This document shows positions 56,901-64,000 of a DNA stretch of 64,000 nucleotides, piece after piece. The stretch is from Mesorhizobium huakuii (GTDB lineage: Bacteria; Pseudomonadota; Alphaproteobacteria; Rhizobiales; Rhizobiaceae). The notes beneath the pieces were generated by a model. The model was not told where the DNA came from. It made no database searches and was given only the letters and a program-made list of their open reading frames with translations. A program made the translations under genes and the position numbers. How positions within the stretch are numbered: the first letter of the stretch is position 1; every line of letters starts with the position of its first letter. The DNA lies in NCBI RefSeq assembly GCF_030160235.1, contig NZ_BSNY01000035.1:1-64000 (forward strand), read 5' to 3'.

Positions 56901-58499
56901 TCACTTCTTCTTGCCAAGGCCCGGCAGTCCGCCTCCGCCGAGGCCGGGAAGCCCCGGAAGTTTCATGCCGCCGGGCAGGCCAGGCAGGCCGCCGCCGGGG
57001 AGCCCGCCGGGCAGGCCCTTCATGCCGCCGAGGCCGGCGGCCTGCGCCTGCTTCTGCAAGGCTTCGAGCTGCTTGGGATCCATCTTGGAGAGATCGGGCA
57101 TACCGCCCATGCCGCCCATGCCGCCGGGCATCATGCCGCCGAGGCCCATCTTGGAGGCAAGGCCACCCATCATGCCGCGCATCAGGCCGCCGCCTTTGCC
57201 CTTGCCGCCCATCGCCTTCATCATGTCGGCCATGCCGCGATGCATCTTCAAGAGCTTGTTGATCTCGGCGGCATCGGTGCCGGAGCCGGCGGCGATGCGC
57301 TTCTTGCGCGAATGTTTGAGAATATCGGGATTGGCGCGCTCGGCCTTGGTCATCGAGGAGATGATGGCGAGCTGGCGGCCGAACATCTTGTCGTCGAGGC
57401 CGGCGGCGGCCATCTGGTCCTTCATCTTGCCCATGCCGGGCATCATGCCCATGATGCCGCCCATGCCGCCCATTTTCGACATCTGCTGAAGCTGCTGGGC
57501 GAGATCGTTCAGGTCGAACTTGCCCGACTGCATCTTCTTGGCCATCGCCGCCGCCTGCTCGGCGTCGATGTTCTCGGCGGCCTTCTCGACCAGGCTGACG
57601 ATGTCGCCCATGCCGAGGATGCGGTCGGCGATGCGCTTGGGGTGGAATTCCTCCAGCCCGTCCATCTTTTCGCCGGTGCCGATCAGCTTGATCGGCTTGC
57701 CGGTGACGGCGCGCATGGAAAGGGCGGCACCGCCACGGCCGTCGCCGTCCATGCGGGTCAGCACAAGGCCGGTGATGCCGACGCGCTCGTCGAAGCTCTT
57801 GGCCAGGTTGACGGCGTCCTGGCCGGTCAGCGAATCGGCGACCAGCAGGATCTCGTGCGGGCTCGACACCTTCTTGATGTCGGCCATCTCGACCATCAGC
57901 GGCTCGTCGATATGGGTACGGCCCGCGGTGTCGAGGATGACGACGTCGTGGCCGCCAAGCTTGGCCGCCTGCACGGCGCGCTTGGCGATATCGACCGGGT
58001 TCTGGCCTGCAATGATCGGCAGCGTCGCGACCTTGGTCTGCTCGCCGAGCTGGCGCAGCTGCTCCTGCGCGGCGGGCCGCCGCGTGTCGAGCGAGGCCAT
58101 CAGAACCTTCTTGTTCTGGCGCTCGGTCAGCCGCTTGGCGATCTTGGCCGAAGTGGTCGTCTTGCCGGAACCCTGAAGGCCGACCATCATGATGACGACG
58201 GGGGCCGGCGCATTGAGGTCGATGGCGACGCCCTCGGCGCCCAACATGTCGACCAGCTCGTCATGGACGATCTTGACGACCATCTGGCCGGGCTTGATCG
58301 ACTTCAGCACCGCGGCGCCGACGGCCTTCTCGCGCACCTTGTCGGTGAAGGAGCGCACCACTTCGAGCGCCACGTCGGCCTCGAGCAGCGCACGGCGCAC
58401 CTCGCGCAGCGCCGCCGAGACGTCAGCCTCGGAAAGCGCGCCGCGGCCGGTGAGGCCGTTCAGGATGGAGCCAAGACGCTCCTGCAGCGATTCAAACAT
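56901..58499 (-). CDS. ffh: Signal recognition particle protein Ffh
   Basis: A 532-residue SRP54 GTPase that, with 4.5S RNA, delivers inner-membrane proteins to FtsY and the Sec translocon. N domain MFESLQERLGSILNGLTGRG; G domain with P-loop GLQGSGKTTTSAKIA, DTRRPAAQEQL, DTAGRTHIDE and TRMDGDGRGG; M domain rich in Met (AAAMAKKMQSGKFDLNDLAQ, KHSRKKRIAAGSG). The C-terminal ~100 residues are an unusual Gly/Met/Pro/Leu-rich tail (for example MMPGGMGGMGGMPDLSKMDP), making the protein longer than the ~450 residues of E. coli Ffh. It heads the ffh-chorismate mutase-rpsP operon. Confidence 0.98.
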   Translation of the reverse strand: MFESLQERLGSILNGLTGRGALSEADVSAALREVRRALLEADVALEVVRSFTDKVREKAVGAAVLKSIKPGQMVVKIVHDELVDMLGAEGVAIDLNAPAPVVIMMVGLQGSGKTTTSAKIAKRLTERQNKKVLMASLDTRRPAAQEQLRQLGEQTKVATLPIIAGQNPVDIAKRAVQAAKLGGHDVVILDTAGRTHIDEPLMVEMADIKKVSSPHEILLVADSLTGQDAVNLAKSFDERVGITGLVLTRMDGDGRGGAALSMRAVTGKPIKLIGTGEKMDGLEEFHPKRIADRILGMGDIVSLVEKAAENIDAEQAAAMAKKMQSGKFDLNDLAQQLQQMSKMGGMGGIMGMMPGMGKMKDQMAAAGLDDKMFGRQLAIISSMTKAERANPDILKHSRKKRIAAGSGTDAAEINKLLKMHRGMADMMKAMGGKGKGGGLMRGMMGGLASKMGLGGMMPGGMGGMGGMPDLSKMDPKQLEALQKQAQAAGLGGMKGLPGGLPGGGLPGLPGGMKLPGLPGLGGGGLPGLGKKK

Positions 58500-58850
58500 C
58501 TATCGTCCTTCGATCTCGGTTCGGGGTTCGATCCGAGAAGTAATGCGTTCGCGCCAAGTGTCCAAGCAAAAGCCCGTGCAAGAGCAAAGCCAAAAAGCAC
58601 CCGGGGGCGCATTGCGCTGCCGGGTGTTGGCCTCCAGGATCTGTTTACAGCACTTGGCCTCAAAGAGGCTTCGGCGTCCTGGTCGGCTTGCTCGGAGGGA
58701 TACTCGTCGCGGAATTCGAGGCGTGTAGACAGGAAATCGGCCGCGGAGTCAAGACAAAGGGCCGGGGGCGCCCCTATCAGGCCGCGCTCGTGGCGTCTGC
58801 TGACCGTCCAATTTGTCGCCAGCGGCCGCCGAAGCGGCCGCTCGTTTCCA
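58500..58850. other. 351-bp stretch between ffh and the SH3/DUF1236 gene
   Basis: No gene can be supported. The minus strand has a long open frame without stop codons, with no suitable ATG until late. Part of it reads naturally with normal third-base GC bias (for example GLIGAPPALCLDSAADFLST and LEFRDEYPSEQADQDAEASL), which suggests a pseudogene remnant or a non-ATG small gene. The ffh promoter should also lie near 58510-58600. A GCACCCGG/CCGGGTG inverted pair lies near 58600-58626. Confidence 0.4.
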
Positions 58851-59456
58851 TCAACGCACCACGTACATGATGCGCCGCGTCTGCGGGTCGATCAGTGCTG
58901 GCTGACCATTCACATAGACATAGCGATAGTTGTAGTCGGGAATTTCGCGCAGCTCGACCGTGTCGGGCAGGGTCGCGCCGGTCACCACCTCGCCGTCGAG
59001 ATAGACGGGGTCGAGGCGATGCGTATCGACATAGGTGCGGACTTTGGCCGGAGGCGGCGGAAAGACATCCTCGGCCGGCTGGCCGGCGACGATGGCACCG
59101 GTATAGTCGGTTGAATAATTGCCGATGTCTTCCGGCGGCGAGACGATCGCCACGCTGGAGCCGTGCGGGCGCTGCGTCAGCACCACCCGGCTGCCGCTGA
59201 AATCGGCGGTCACATAGTCGGAATAGACCCAGCCCTGGCCGCCGGCTTCGGCGATGGTGCACCATTTGCTGTTCTCGATGCAGCCATTGAGCGTCGCCGA
59301 CTGGCCGGCGGCGAGCACGCCGATGACAGGGTATTGCGGGCCGGGGCCGGCGCGGACGTTGAGATCGGTGACGGCCGAGACGGCGGTGTCGGCGAAGGCG
59401 GCACCCGACATCACGGTCATCATCCCGGCAATTGCGGGAAACAATAGGGGTTTCAT
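58851..59456 (-). CDS. SH3-domain, DUF1236-containing exported protein
   Basis: A 201-residue exported protein. The signal peptide is KPLLFPAIAGMMTVMSGAAF, cleaved near AFA-DT. Residues ~24-85 are a bacterial SH3 domain (TDLNVRAGPGPQYPVIGVLA, CIENSKWCTIAEAGGQGWVY). The C-terminal part has the DUF1236 repeats, ending PDYNYRYVYVNGQPALIDPQTRRIMYVVR with the usual Tyr-rich close. SH3b domains typically bind cell-wall peptides; DUF1236 is a Rhizobiales family of unknown function. ATG 59456 with GGAAACAATAGGGGTTTC nearby was chosen over 59507. Confidence 0.88.
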   Translation of the reverse strand: MKPLLFPAIAGMMTVMSGAAFADTAVSAVTDLNVRAGPGPQYPVIGVLAAGQSATLNGCIENSKWCTIAEAGGQGWVYSDYVTADFSGSRVVLTQRPHGSSVAIVSPPEDIGNYSTDYTGAIVAGQPAEDVFPPPPAKVRTYVDTHRLDPVYLDGEVVTGATLPDTVELREIPDYNYRYVYVNGQPALIDPQTRRIMYVVR

Positions 59457-59518
59457 GTTTCTCTCCGTTTTCGTGGACCCTCGGCGGTGAAAACGGGGCA
59501 GCGGCACATGCGTTCCGG

Positions 59519-60616
59519 CTAAAACGCCCGCGCCAACTCACGATTTGTTCCCGCGTCTTTCGGCAGGCCGGTCAAAAGCTCGTGAACGAAGGCCAGTTTT
59601 CGCGCCGTCACGTCCGAAATGACGAAGGGATAGAGGTCGGGCAGGCCCATGCAGCGGTTGATCGAATTGGAGGCTTCCGACAGCACCAGCCATCGGGCCA
59701 GGACCTTTTCGAAGGGCTCGGGCGCGTTGGCAGGTTCCGAAGGGGCCGCCTGCGGTTCGCCGCCGGTGTCGCCTCGCGGCAAATCATTGGCCTCCACCGT
59801 CTCCAGCCGGCCGAGCGGGAAGTTCAGCGCATGGACCATCTCCAGCGTGTCGGTGATGTGCAGATGGTGGGCCCAGGTCTCGGCCCAATCCTCCCACGGA
59901 TGCGAGGTGGCATAGGCCGAGATGTGGTTTTGCTGCCAGTCGGGTGGCGCGCCGGTGGCGTAGTAGGTCTTCAGCGCCTGTTCGTAGTCGGCGCGATCGT
60001 CGCCGAAGAGAGCGCGGAAAGCGTCGAGCCTCTGGGCATCGTCGCGGATCAGGCGGTCCCAGTAATAGTGGCCGAGTTCGTGGCGGAAATGGCCGAGCAA
60101 CGTCCGGTAATTCTCACCCATCTCGACGCGGCGCTTCTCGCGCTCGGCTGAATCGGCCTCGGCGACGTTGAGCGTGATCAGGCCATTGTCATGGCCGGTC
60201 AGGATGCGTTCGCCGCCCGGCCCGCCGCCGATCGGATCGGCGAGGAAGTCGAAGGCGAGGCCCACCTCGTCCGCGGGCGCCTGCTTGGGCGCCACCGGCA
60301 GGCCGAAGGCGAGCAGCGAATAGATGGCGCGCTTCTTGGCCGCCTCGACCCGGATCCAGCGGCGGCGGTTGCCGTCGACGGAGAGATCGGGGATCAGCTG
60401 GTTCAGCGCGCAGGCGCGGCAAAACCCCTGTCCCGGTTCGGCCATCCAGTTGCAGGCGCATTCATCGGCATTGGTGCACTGGAAGATGCCGTCGTCGCCC
60501 GACAGGGCGAAGCGGGCGTGTTCGGGATCGTAGAGCACGAGGCTGGAGCAATTCAGGCATTGCGCGTTCTCGAAGTAGAGGCGGTGGCCGCAATGCGGGC
60601 AGTCGAACAGTTTCAT
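59519..60616 (-). CDS. Putative zinc-binding metallopeptidase with N-terminal zinc ribbon
   Basis: A 365-residue protein. The N-terminus has a rubredoxin-like zinc ribbon with Cys6, Cys9, Cys20 and Cys23 (FDCPHCGHRLYFENAQCLNC) and further Cys (CTNADECAC, CRACALN). A zincin motif HELGHYYWDRL (His179, Glu180, His183) lies in the middle, followed by an Asp/Glu-rich HPWEDWAETWAHHLHI region that likely supplies the third ligand. This architecture matches the putative zinc-binding peptidase family found in proteobacteria. No signal peptide is seen. The substrate is unknown. Confidence 0.87.
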   Translation of the reverse strand: MKLFDCPHCGHRLYFENAQCLNCSSLVLYDPEHARFALSGDDGIFQCTNADECACNWMAEPGQGFCRACALNQLIPDLSVDGNRRRWIRVEAAKKRAIYSLLAFGLPVAPKQAPADEVGLAFDFLADPIGGGPGGERILTGHDNGLITLNVAEADSAEREKRRVEMGENYRTLLGHFRHELGHYYWDRLIRDDAQRLDAFRALFGDDRADYEQALKTYYATGAPPDWQQNHISAYATSHPWEDWAETWAHHLHITDTLEMVHALNFPLGRLETVEANDLPRGDTGGEPQAAPSEPANAPEPFEKVLARWLVLSEASNSINRCMGLPDLYPFVISDVTARKLAFVHELLTGLPKDAGTNRELARAF

Positions 60617-61006
60617 GTCGGTCTCAAAACCTCAGAGCCAGCTTGTGGTGTCGGGCGGCAGGTGCCCAACGCCAATCACCGACCGGCGTTCCACGTGTTT
60701 CGATGCTATTTCGCCGCAAGCGGCCCATCGCCCAGGGGGGTGCTGGCGTGGCAAGCCCCGCCGCGCGCCGCCGATGATCACGCCGCCGCTGTCGAAAGGC
60801 ACGCCGAAATGCCGGGCGTTGGCCCAGGCGCGGCCGCCGATGCGACATCAACGTCTTCCATGGCTATTTCGACCCCGCCACAATAATCACTTGATCGTAG
60901 GCAAATTCCCCGGCATTCGCCAGCGTTGTGCCGCGGACGGTGACAAATGCTCGTTTCGCTGGCAAATTCGCAGATGGGACGTGAATCAGGCAACCAGGAG
61001 AACAAT
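60617..61006. other. 390-bp divergent gap between the metallopeptidase and transglycosylase genes
   Basis: No supported gene. Several frames are open on both strands but none has a family-like sequence with a plausible start. One minus-strand frame near 60640-60850 reads RAWANARHFGVPFDSGGVII and may be a decayed fragment. Promoters of both flanking genes should lie here. CAGGAG (60995-61000) directly serves the transglycosylase ATG. Confidence 0.4.
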
Positions 61007-61804
61007 ATGGCATTTCTTGCCAAGGGTAGGATTTTAGCGGCCGCGGTGGTGGCCGTACTCGGGCTGGCGACGGGCGCACAGGCGGCGGCCAGCTGTGGCA
61101 GCACCGGTGCGGGCTTCGATGCCTGGAAGCCGGGCTTTGCCGCACAGGCCAAGTCCGAAGGTGTCGGCGCCAAGGGCCTGGCCGCTTTGGCCGGCGCCAC
61201 TTACGCGACAAAGACAATCTCGGTCGACCGCGGCATTCACAAGGCGTTCAGCGGCTCGGTGGATGCCTTCATGAAGCGCCGTGGCGGCGCGGCGATCATT
61301 TCCAAGGGCCGTTCGCTGAAAAAGGCGAACGCGGCGCTTTTCAGCCAGATCGAAAGCAACTACGGCGTGTCGCCCGGCGTGTTGCTGGCCATCTGGGGCA
61401 TGGAGACCGGCTTCGGTTCGTCCATGGGCAATCAGAATACGGTTTCGGCCATTTTGACGCTCGCCTATGATTGCCGTCGCCCGGAATTCTTTCACCCGCA
61501 TGCCATCGCGGCGCTGAAGCTGGTCGATCGCGGCGCCCTGAGCGCCTCGTCGGTCGGCGCCGCGCATGGCGAGATCGGCCATACGCAGTTCCTGCCCGGA
61601 AATGTCCTGAAGTACGGTGTGGGCAGCGGCAACCTGCGCGACAAGGCCACGGCACTCGCTTCCACCGCCAACTTCCTCAAGGCCCATGGCTGGCGGCGGG
61701 GCGCGAGCGCGGCGGACAATATCGGCGCTATCGCCGGCTGGAATGACGCCAACGTCTACCAGCAGGCCATCGTGCGCATCGCCACGGCGATCGACAGCGA
61801 CTGA
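61007..61804 (+). CDS. Lytic murein transglycosylase (MltB / SLT_2 family)
   Basis: A 265-residue periplasmic enzyme cleaving peptidoglycan glycan strands with formation of 1,6-anhydro-muramic acid. The signal peptide is RILAAAVVAVLGLATGAQAA. The catalytic Glu lies in AIWGMETGFGSSMGNQNTVS. SSVGAAHGEIGHTQFLPGNV and ATALASTANFLKAHGWRRGA follow, both typical of SLT_2. ATG 61007 with CAGGAG 6 bases upstream decides the start. There is no peptidoglycan-binding C-terminal domain. A terminator follows 16 bases later. Confidence 0.9.
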   Translation: MAFLAKGRILAAAVVAVLGLATGAQAAASCGSTGAGFDAWKPGFAAQAKSEGVGAKGLAALAGATYATKTISVDRGIHKAFSGSVDAFMKRRGGAAIISKGRSLKKANAALFSQIESNYGVSPGVLLAIWGMETGFGSSMGNQNTVSAILTLAYDCRRPEFFHPHAIAALKLVDRGALSASSVGAAHGEIGHTQFLPGNVLKYGVGSGNLRDKATALASTANFLKAHGWRRGASAADNIGAIAGWNDANVYQQAIVRIATAIDSD

Positions 61805-61820
61805 TTGAAGTCTTCATTCG

Positions 61821-61850
61821 AAAAAGCCCGGCCATGCGCCGGGCTTTTTT
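61821..61850 (+). terminator. Rho-independent terminator of the transglycosylase gene
   Basis: AAAAAGCCCGG (61821-61831) pairs with CCGGGCTTTTTT (61839-61850) around CCATGCG. The long T-run on the plus strand makes this a strong terminator. The A-run allows activity on the minus strand as well. Confidence 0.93.
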
Positions 61851-62011
61851 GTTGGTGAGCAAAGGATCCGGCCGCGTCCTATTTCAGGTCGAACGCGTAG
61901 GAGCAGCCGGCCAGCGTCGAGAGAGGCGGGTCATAACCGTTGGCTTTGGCGACAGCCAATGCGGGTAGCAGGCCGATTCCGGGAATTGCCGATCGCCTGG
62001 GCACATCACTC

Positions 62012-62593
62012 TCAATAATGCGCGTAGCCGCTCGCTGGGCATTTCTGGGAAGCGGGAACCTGAAAAGTGCCGTCAATGCCGCTGCAGTTGCGGAATCTGG
62101 GGTTCTGCGGCGCCGGGGTAACCGCCCTTCGCTTGCCCTCGATGGCCGTGGGGACTCCGGAATTTTGCGCGTAGCCGCTCGCCGGGCATTTCTGGGAAGC
62201 GGGTACCTGGAAGGCGCCGTCAATACCGCTGCAGTTGCGGAAGTCGGGTGATCGCGGAGCCGGGGCTTGCGTGACCTTGGCGGGCCTTGGCTTGCCCTTG
62301 AGGACCATCCAGATTTCGGTTGGCTGGTCGAGCTGCAGATTGTTTATGTCGGAATAGCTGATGCGGCCGCTGCGTATCCCATCGGCAATGCGCTGGCAGA
62401 ACAGGGCCGGCATGCGCTCCTGCGAGACCCCCATGAACAAAGCCATGTCATGCTTGAACGCAAGGTCCGCGCGAGCTGAGGCGATACATTCGTTCATATC
62501 CGCCTTCGGGTCACGCTTGGCGCCTGCCTGCGAGGACTGGCACACCGCCAAGACGACGACCGCGCCAAGCAGAAGAGAAATGCTATTCTTCAC
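62012..62593 (-). CDS. Exported protein with a C-terminal duplicated 49-residue motif
   Basis: A 193-residue exported protein of unknown family. The start is a GTG at 62593, preceded by GGGGGTTTGACC, giving a signal peptide (SISLLLGAVVVLAVCQSSQA). A helical region (MNECIASARADLAFKHDMAL through MPALFCQRIADGIRSG) follows. The C-terminus has two copies of FRNCSGIDG-FQVPASQKCPASGYA, exactly 49 residues (147 bases) apart; the two Cys in each copy may form a disulfide. The second copy ends abruptly at a stop, and another frame continues to 61879 with plausible protein sequence, so the gene may be frameshifted. Confidence 0.7.
   Translation of the reverse strand: MKNSISLLLGAVVVLAVCQSSQAGAKRDPKADMNECIASARADLAFKHDMALFMGVSQERMPALFCQRIADGIRSGRISYSDINNLQLDQPTEIWMVLKGKPRPAKVTQAPAPRSPDFRNCSGIDGAFQVPASQKCPASGYAQNSGVPTAIEGKRRAVTPAPQNPRFRNCSGIDGTFQVPASQKCPASGYAHY
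62020..62250 (-). repeat. 147-bp-period duplication inside the exported protein gene
   Basis: GCGCGTAGCCGCTCG occurs at 62020 and at 62167 on the plus strand, followed in both by GGGCATTTCTGGGAAGCGGG and, about 50 bases further, CCGCTGCAGTTGCGGAA. The period of 147 bases preserves the reading frame. About 75-80 bases of each unit are nearly identical and the rest has diverged. Confidence 0.8.
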
Positions 62594-62693
62594 GGTCAAA
62601 CCCCCAAAGCCCGCAAATGAACCTAAATCAAGCCGCCAAAAAGTCAAACAGGAACTGGCTGCGGGTGGTTTCATTTCATCTATATTAGAAGTT

Positions 62694-62726
62694 ACAAATA
62701 AAAACCCGGCGTCTCCGCCGGGTTTC
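62694..62726 (-). terminator. Rho-independent terminator of argG
   Basis: AAACCCGGCG (62702-62711) pairs perfectly with CGCCGGGTTT (62716-62725) around TCTC. On the minus strand it runs into TTTTTATTT, 39 bases or so after the argG stop. Confidence 0.93.
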
Positions 62727-62764
62727 TTAGGCATGATTGATGGCGCCAGGCCGTTGTCTGGATA

Positions 62765-63988
62765 TCAGCCCTTGCGGTTGCGTGCCGCCAGCGTGCGCAG
62801 CCTGAGCGCATTGAGGCGGATAAAGCCGGCGGCGTCCTTCTGGTCGTAGGCGCCTCGGTCGTCCTCGAAAGTGACCAGCGCGTCGGAATAGAGCGTCTTC
62901 TTCGACTTGCGGCCGGTGACCATGACATTGCCCTTGTAGAGCTTCAGCCGCACCGTGCCTTCGACGTCTTCCTGGCTCTTGTCGATCATCGCCTGCAGCA
63001 TCAGCCGCTCGGGCGAGAACCAGAAGCCGTTGTAGATGAGTTCGGCATAGCGCGGCATGAACTCGTCCTTGAGGTGCGCGGCGCCACGGTCGAGCGTGAT
63101 CGATTCGATGGCGCGATGGGCGACGATCAGGATGGCGCCGCCGGGGGTTTCGTAGACGCCGCGCGATTTCATGCCGACGAAGCGGTTCTCGACCAGGTCG
63201 AGCCGGCCGATGCCATTGTCGCGGCCAAGATCGTTGAGGGCGGCCAGCATGGTCGCCGGCGAAAGCTTCTTGCCGTTGAGCGCTACGGGATCGCCCTTCA
63301 GGAATTCGATCTCGATCTCGGTGACCTTGTCCGGCGCGTCCATCGGCGAAACGGTGCGCTGGTGCACGAATTCCGGCGGCTCGCTCCACGGATCTTCCAG
63401 CACCTTGCCCTCGGAAGAGGAGTGCAGCAGGTTGGCGTCGACCGAGAATGGCGCCTCGCCCCTTTTGTCCTTAGCCACCGGGATCTGGTGCTGCTCGGCG
63501 AAGTTGATCAGGTCGGTGCGCGACTTGAACGACCAGTCGCGCCATGGCGCGATGACCTTGATGTCGGGGTTCAGCGCATAGGCCGACAGCTCGAAACGAA
63601 CCTGGTCGTTGCCCTTGCCGGTGGCGCCATGCGCGATCGCATCGGCGCCGGTCTCCCTGGCGATGTCGACGAGGTGCTTGGAGATCAGCGGCCGCGCGAT
63701 CGAGGTGCCGAGCAGATAGGTGCCTTCATAGACGGTGTTGGCGCGGAACATCGGGAAGACGAAGTCGGCGACGAATTCCTCGCGCACATCGACGATGCGG
63801 ATGTCCTTGATGCCCATCATCTCGGCCTTCTGGCGTGCCGGCTCCAGCTCGCCGCCCTGGCCGAGATCGGCGGTGAAGGTGACGACTTCGGCGCCGAGTT
63901 CGGTCTGCAGCCATTTCAGGATGATGGATGTGTCGAGGCCGCCGGAATAGGCGAGCACGACTTTCTTGACGTCTTTGGTCTTGGACAT
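62765..63988 (-). CDS. argG: Argininosuccinate synthase
   Basis: A 407-residue enzyme joining citrulline and aspartate with ATP to form argininosuccinate, the next-to-last step of arginine biosynthesis. The ATP-pyrophosphatase loop is [19 protein letters not shown] (Ser15 to Ser21). [40 protein letters not shown] and [20 protein letters not shown] are conserved. Length is typical. The ATG at 63988 is near the window edge, with GACGGAGCAGAA upstream. A strong terminator follows. Confidence 0.98.
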   Translation of the reverse strand: MSKTKDVKKVVLAYSGGLDTSIILKWLQTELGAEVVTFTADLGQGGELEPARQKAEMMGIKDIRIVDVREEFVADFVFPMFRANTVYEGTYLLGTSIARPLISKHLVDIARETGADAIAHGATGKGNDQVRFELSAYALNPDIKVIAPWRDWSFKSRTDLINFAEQHQIPVAKDKRGEAPFSVDANLLHSSSEGKVLEDPWSEPPEFVHQRTVSPMDAPDKVTEIEIEFLKGDPVALNGKKLSPATMLAALNDLGRDNGIGRLDLVENRFVGMKSRGVYETPGGAILIVAHRAIESITLDRGAAHLKDEFMPRYAELIYNGFWFSPERLMLQAMIDKSQEDVEGTVRLKLYKGNVMVTGRKSKKTLYSDALVTFEDDRGAYDQKDAAGFIRLNALRLRTLAARNRKG

Positions 63989-64000
63989 TTCTGCTCCGTC

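Noticed and set aside
58500-58850. 4.5S SRP RNA gene next to ffh
   Set aside because: The conserved SRP RNA apical motif (GGAAG/AGCAG type) and a long hairpin of the right size were not found in the gap.
57240-59114. 624-residue plus-strand frame opposite ffh
   Set aside because: Shadow of ffh extending into the intergenic region; no domain, no ribosome binding site.

Overview
The window looks like chromosomal DNA of a Rhizobiales (Hyphomicrobiales) alphaproteobacterium, most likely Mesorhizobium or a close Phyllobacteriaceae relative. The reasons are the high GC content, the imuA-imuB-dnaE2 mutagenesis operon with an alphaproteobacterial LexA box (GTTC-N7-GTTC), the ffh / chorismate mutase / rpsP block, an IalB-type periplasmic protein, DUF1236 and DUF72 proteins, and dispersed palindromic repeats of types I associate with Mesorhizobium-like genomes. 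The genus is an inference, because no rRNA is present.

Layout. 0.1-2.2 kb: M24 peptidase and an IalB-family protein (both minus). 2.4-14.9 kb: one 4,157-residue gene with an inverse-autotransporter (intimin-type) beta-barrel at the N-terminus and about 3,800 residues of Gly/Thr/Asn-rich beta-helix repeats. 15.0-17.1 kb: three tandem phage-tail-collar (microcystin-dependent protein) paralogs and a GNAT acetyltransferase in one tight operon, converging on a 2OG-Fe(II) oxygenase plus a DUF6916-like small protein, then a SapC-family protein. 19.3-21.0 kb: a ClpS domain fused to an AAA ATPase. 21.2-24.3 kb: tRNA-Gly(GCC), ProXp-ala-type editing protein, CnoX-like thioredoxin-TPR protein, LON-substrate-binding protein and a UPF0434 protein. 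24.5-30.3 kb: the SOS mutagenesis operon. 30.5-37.6 kb: zincin, DUF1737, CoA ester lyase, a DUF4173 membrane protein with a two-component pair, and a FAD oxidoreductase. 37.7-40.3 kb: DUF72 and ArsR/SRPBCC genes and a GNAT. 40.5-44.2 kb: leuD, a secreted unknown, RidA, VOC and leuB. 44.2-49.5 kb: SRPBCC/MarR pair, a cold-shock-domain/DUF805 fusion, a glycosyltransferase and a DEAD-box helicase. 49.6-50.9 kb: asd, preceded by what reads as a threonine leader-peptide attenuator. 51.1-56.0 kb: small metabolic, membrane and envelope genes. 56.1-58.5 kb: rpsP, chorismate mutase and ffh. 58.9-64 kb: SH3/DUF1236 protein, zinc metallopeptidase, lytic transglycosylase, repeat-bearing secreted protein and argG.

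How the genes work together. Housekeeping clusters are clear: Leu biosynthesis (leuD, leuB), the aspartate family (asd), Arg (argG), protein targeting (ffh), translation quality control (ProXp-ala, tRNA-Gly) and SOS mutagenesis. The accessory core is 2.4-18 kb, where a giant surface beta-helix protein sits next to three collar-domain proteins resembling the tip domains of phage tail fibres, together with possible modifying enzymes. I read this as a candidate surface adhesin locus; that function is inference. The second unusual item is the stand-alone ClpS-AAA fusion, whose ClpS domain keeps the NDD motif but has Thr in place of the histidine that normally contacts the N-degron. Starts were moved inward from the longest frame where a Shine-Dalgarno sequence, operon overlap or family length supported it.
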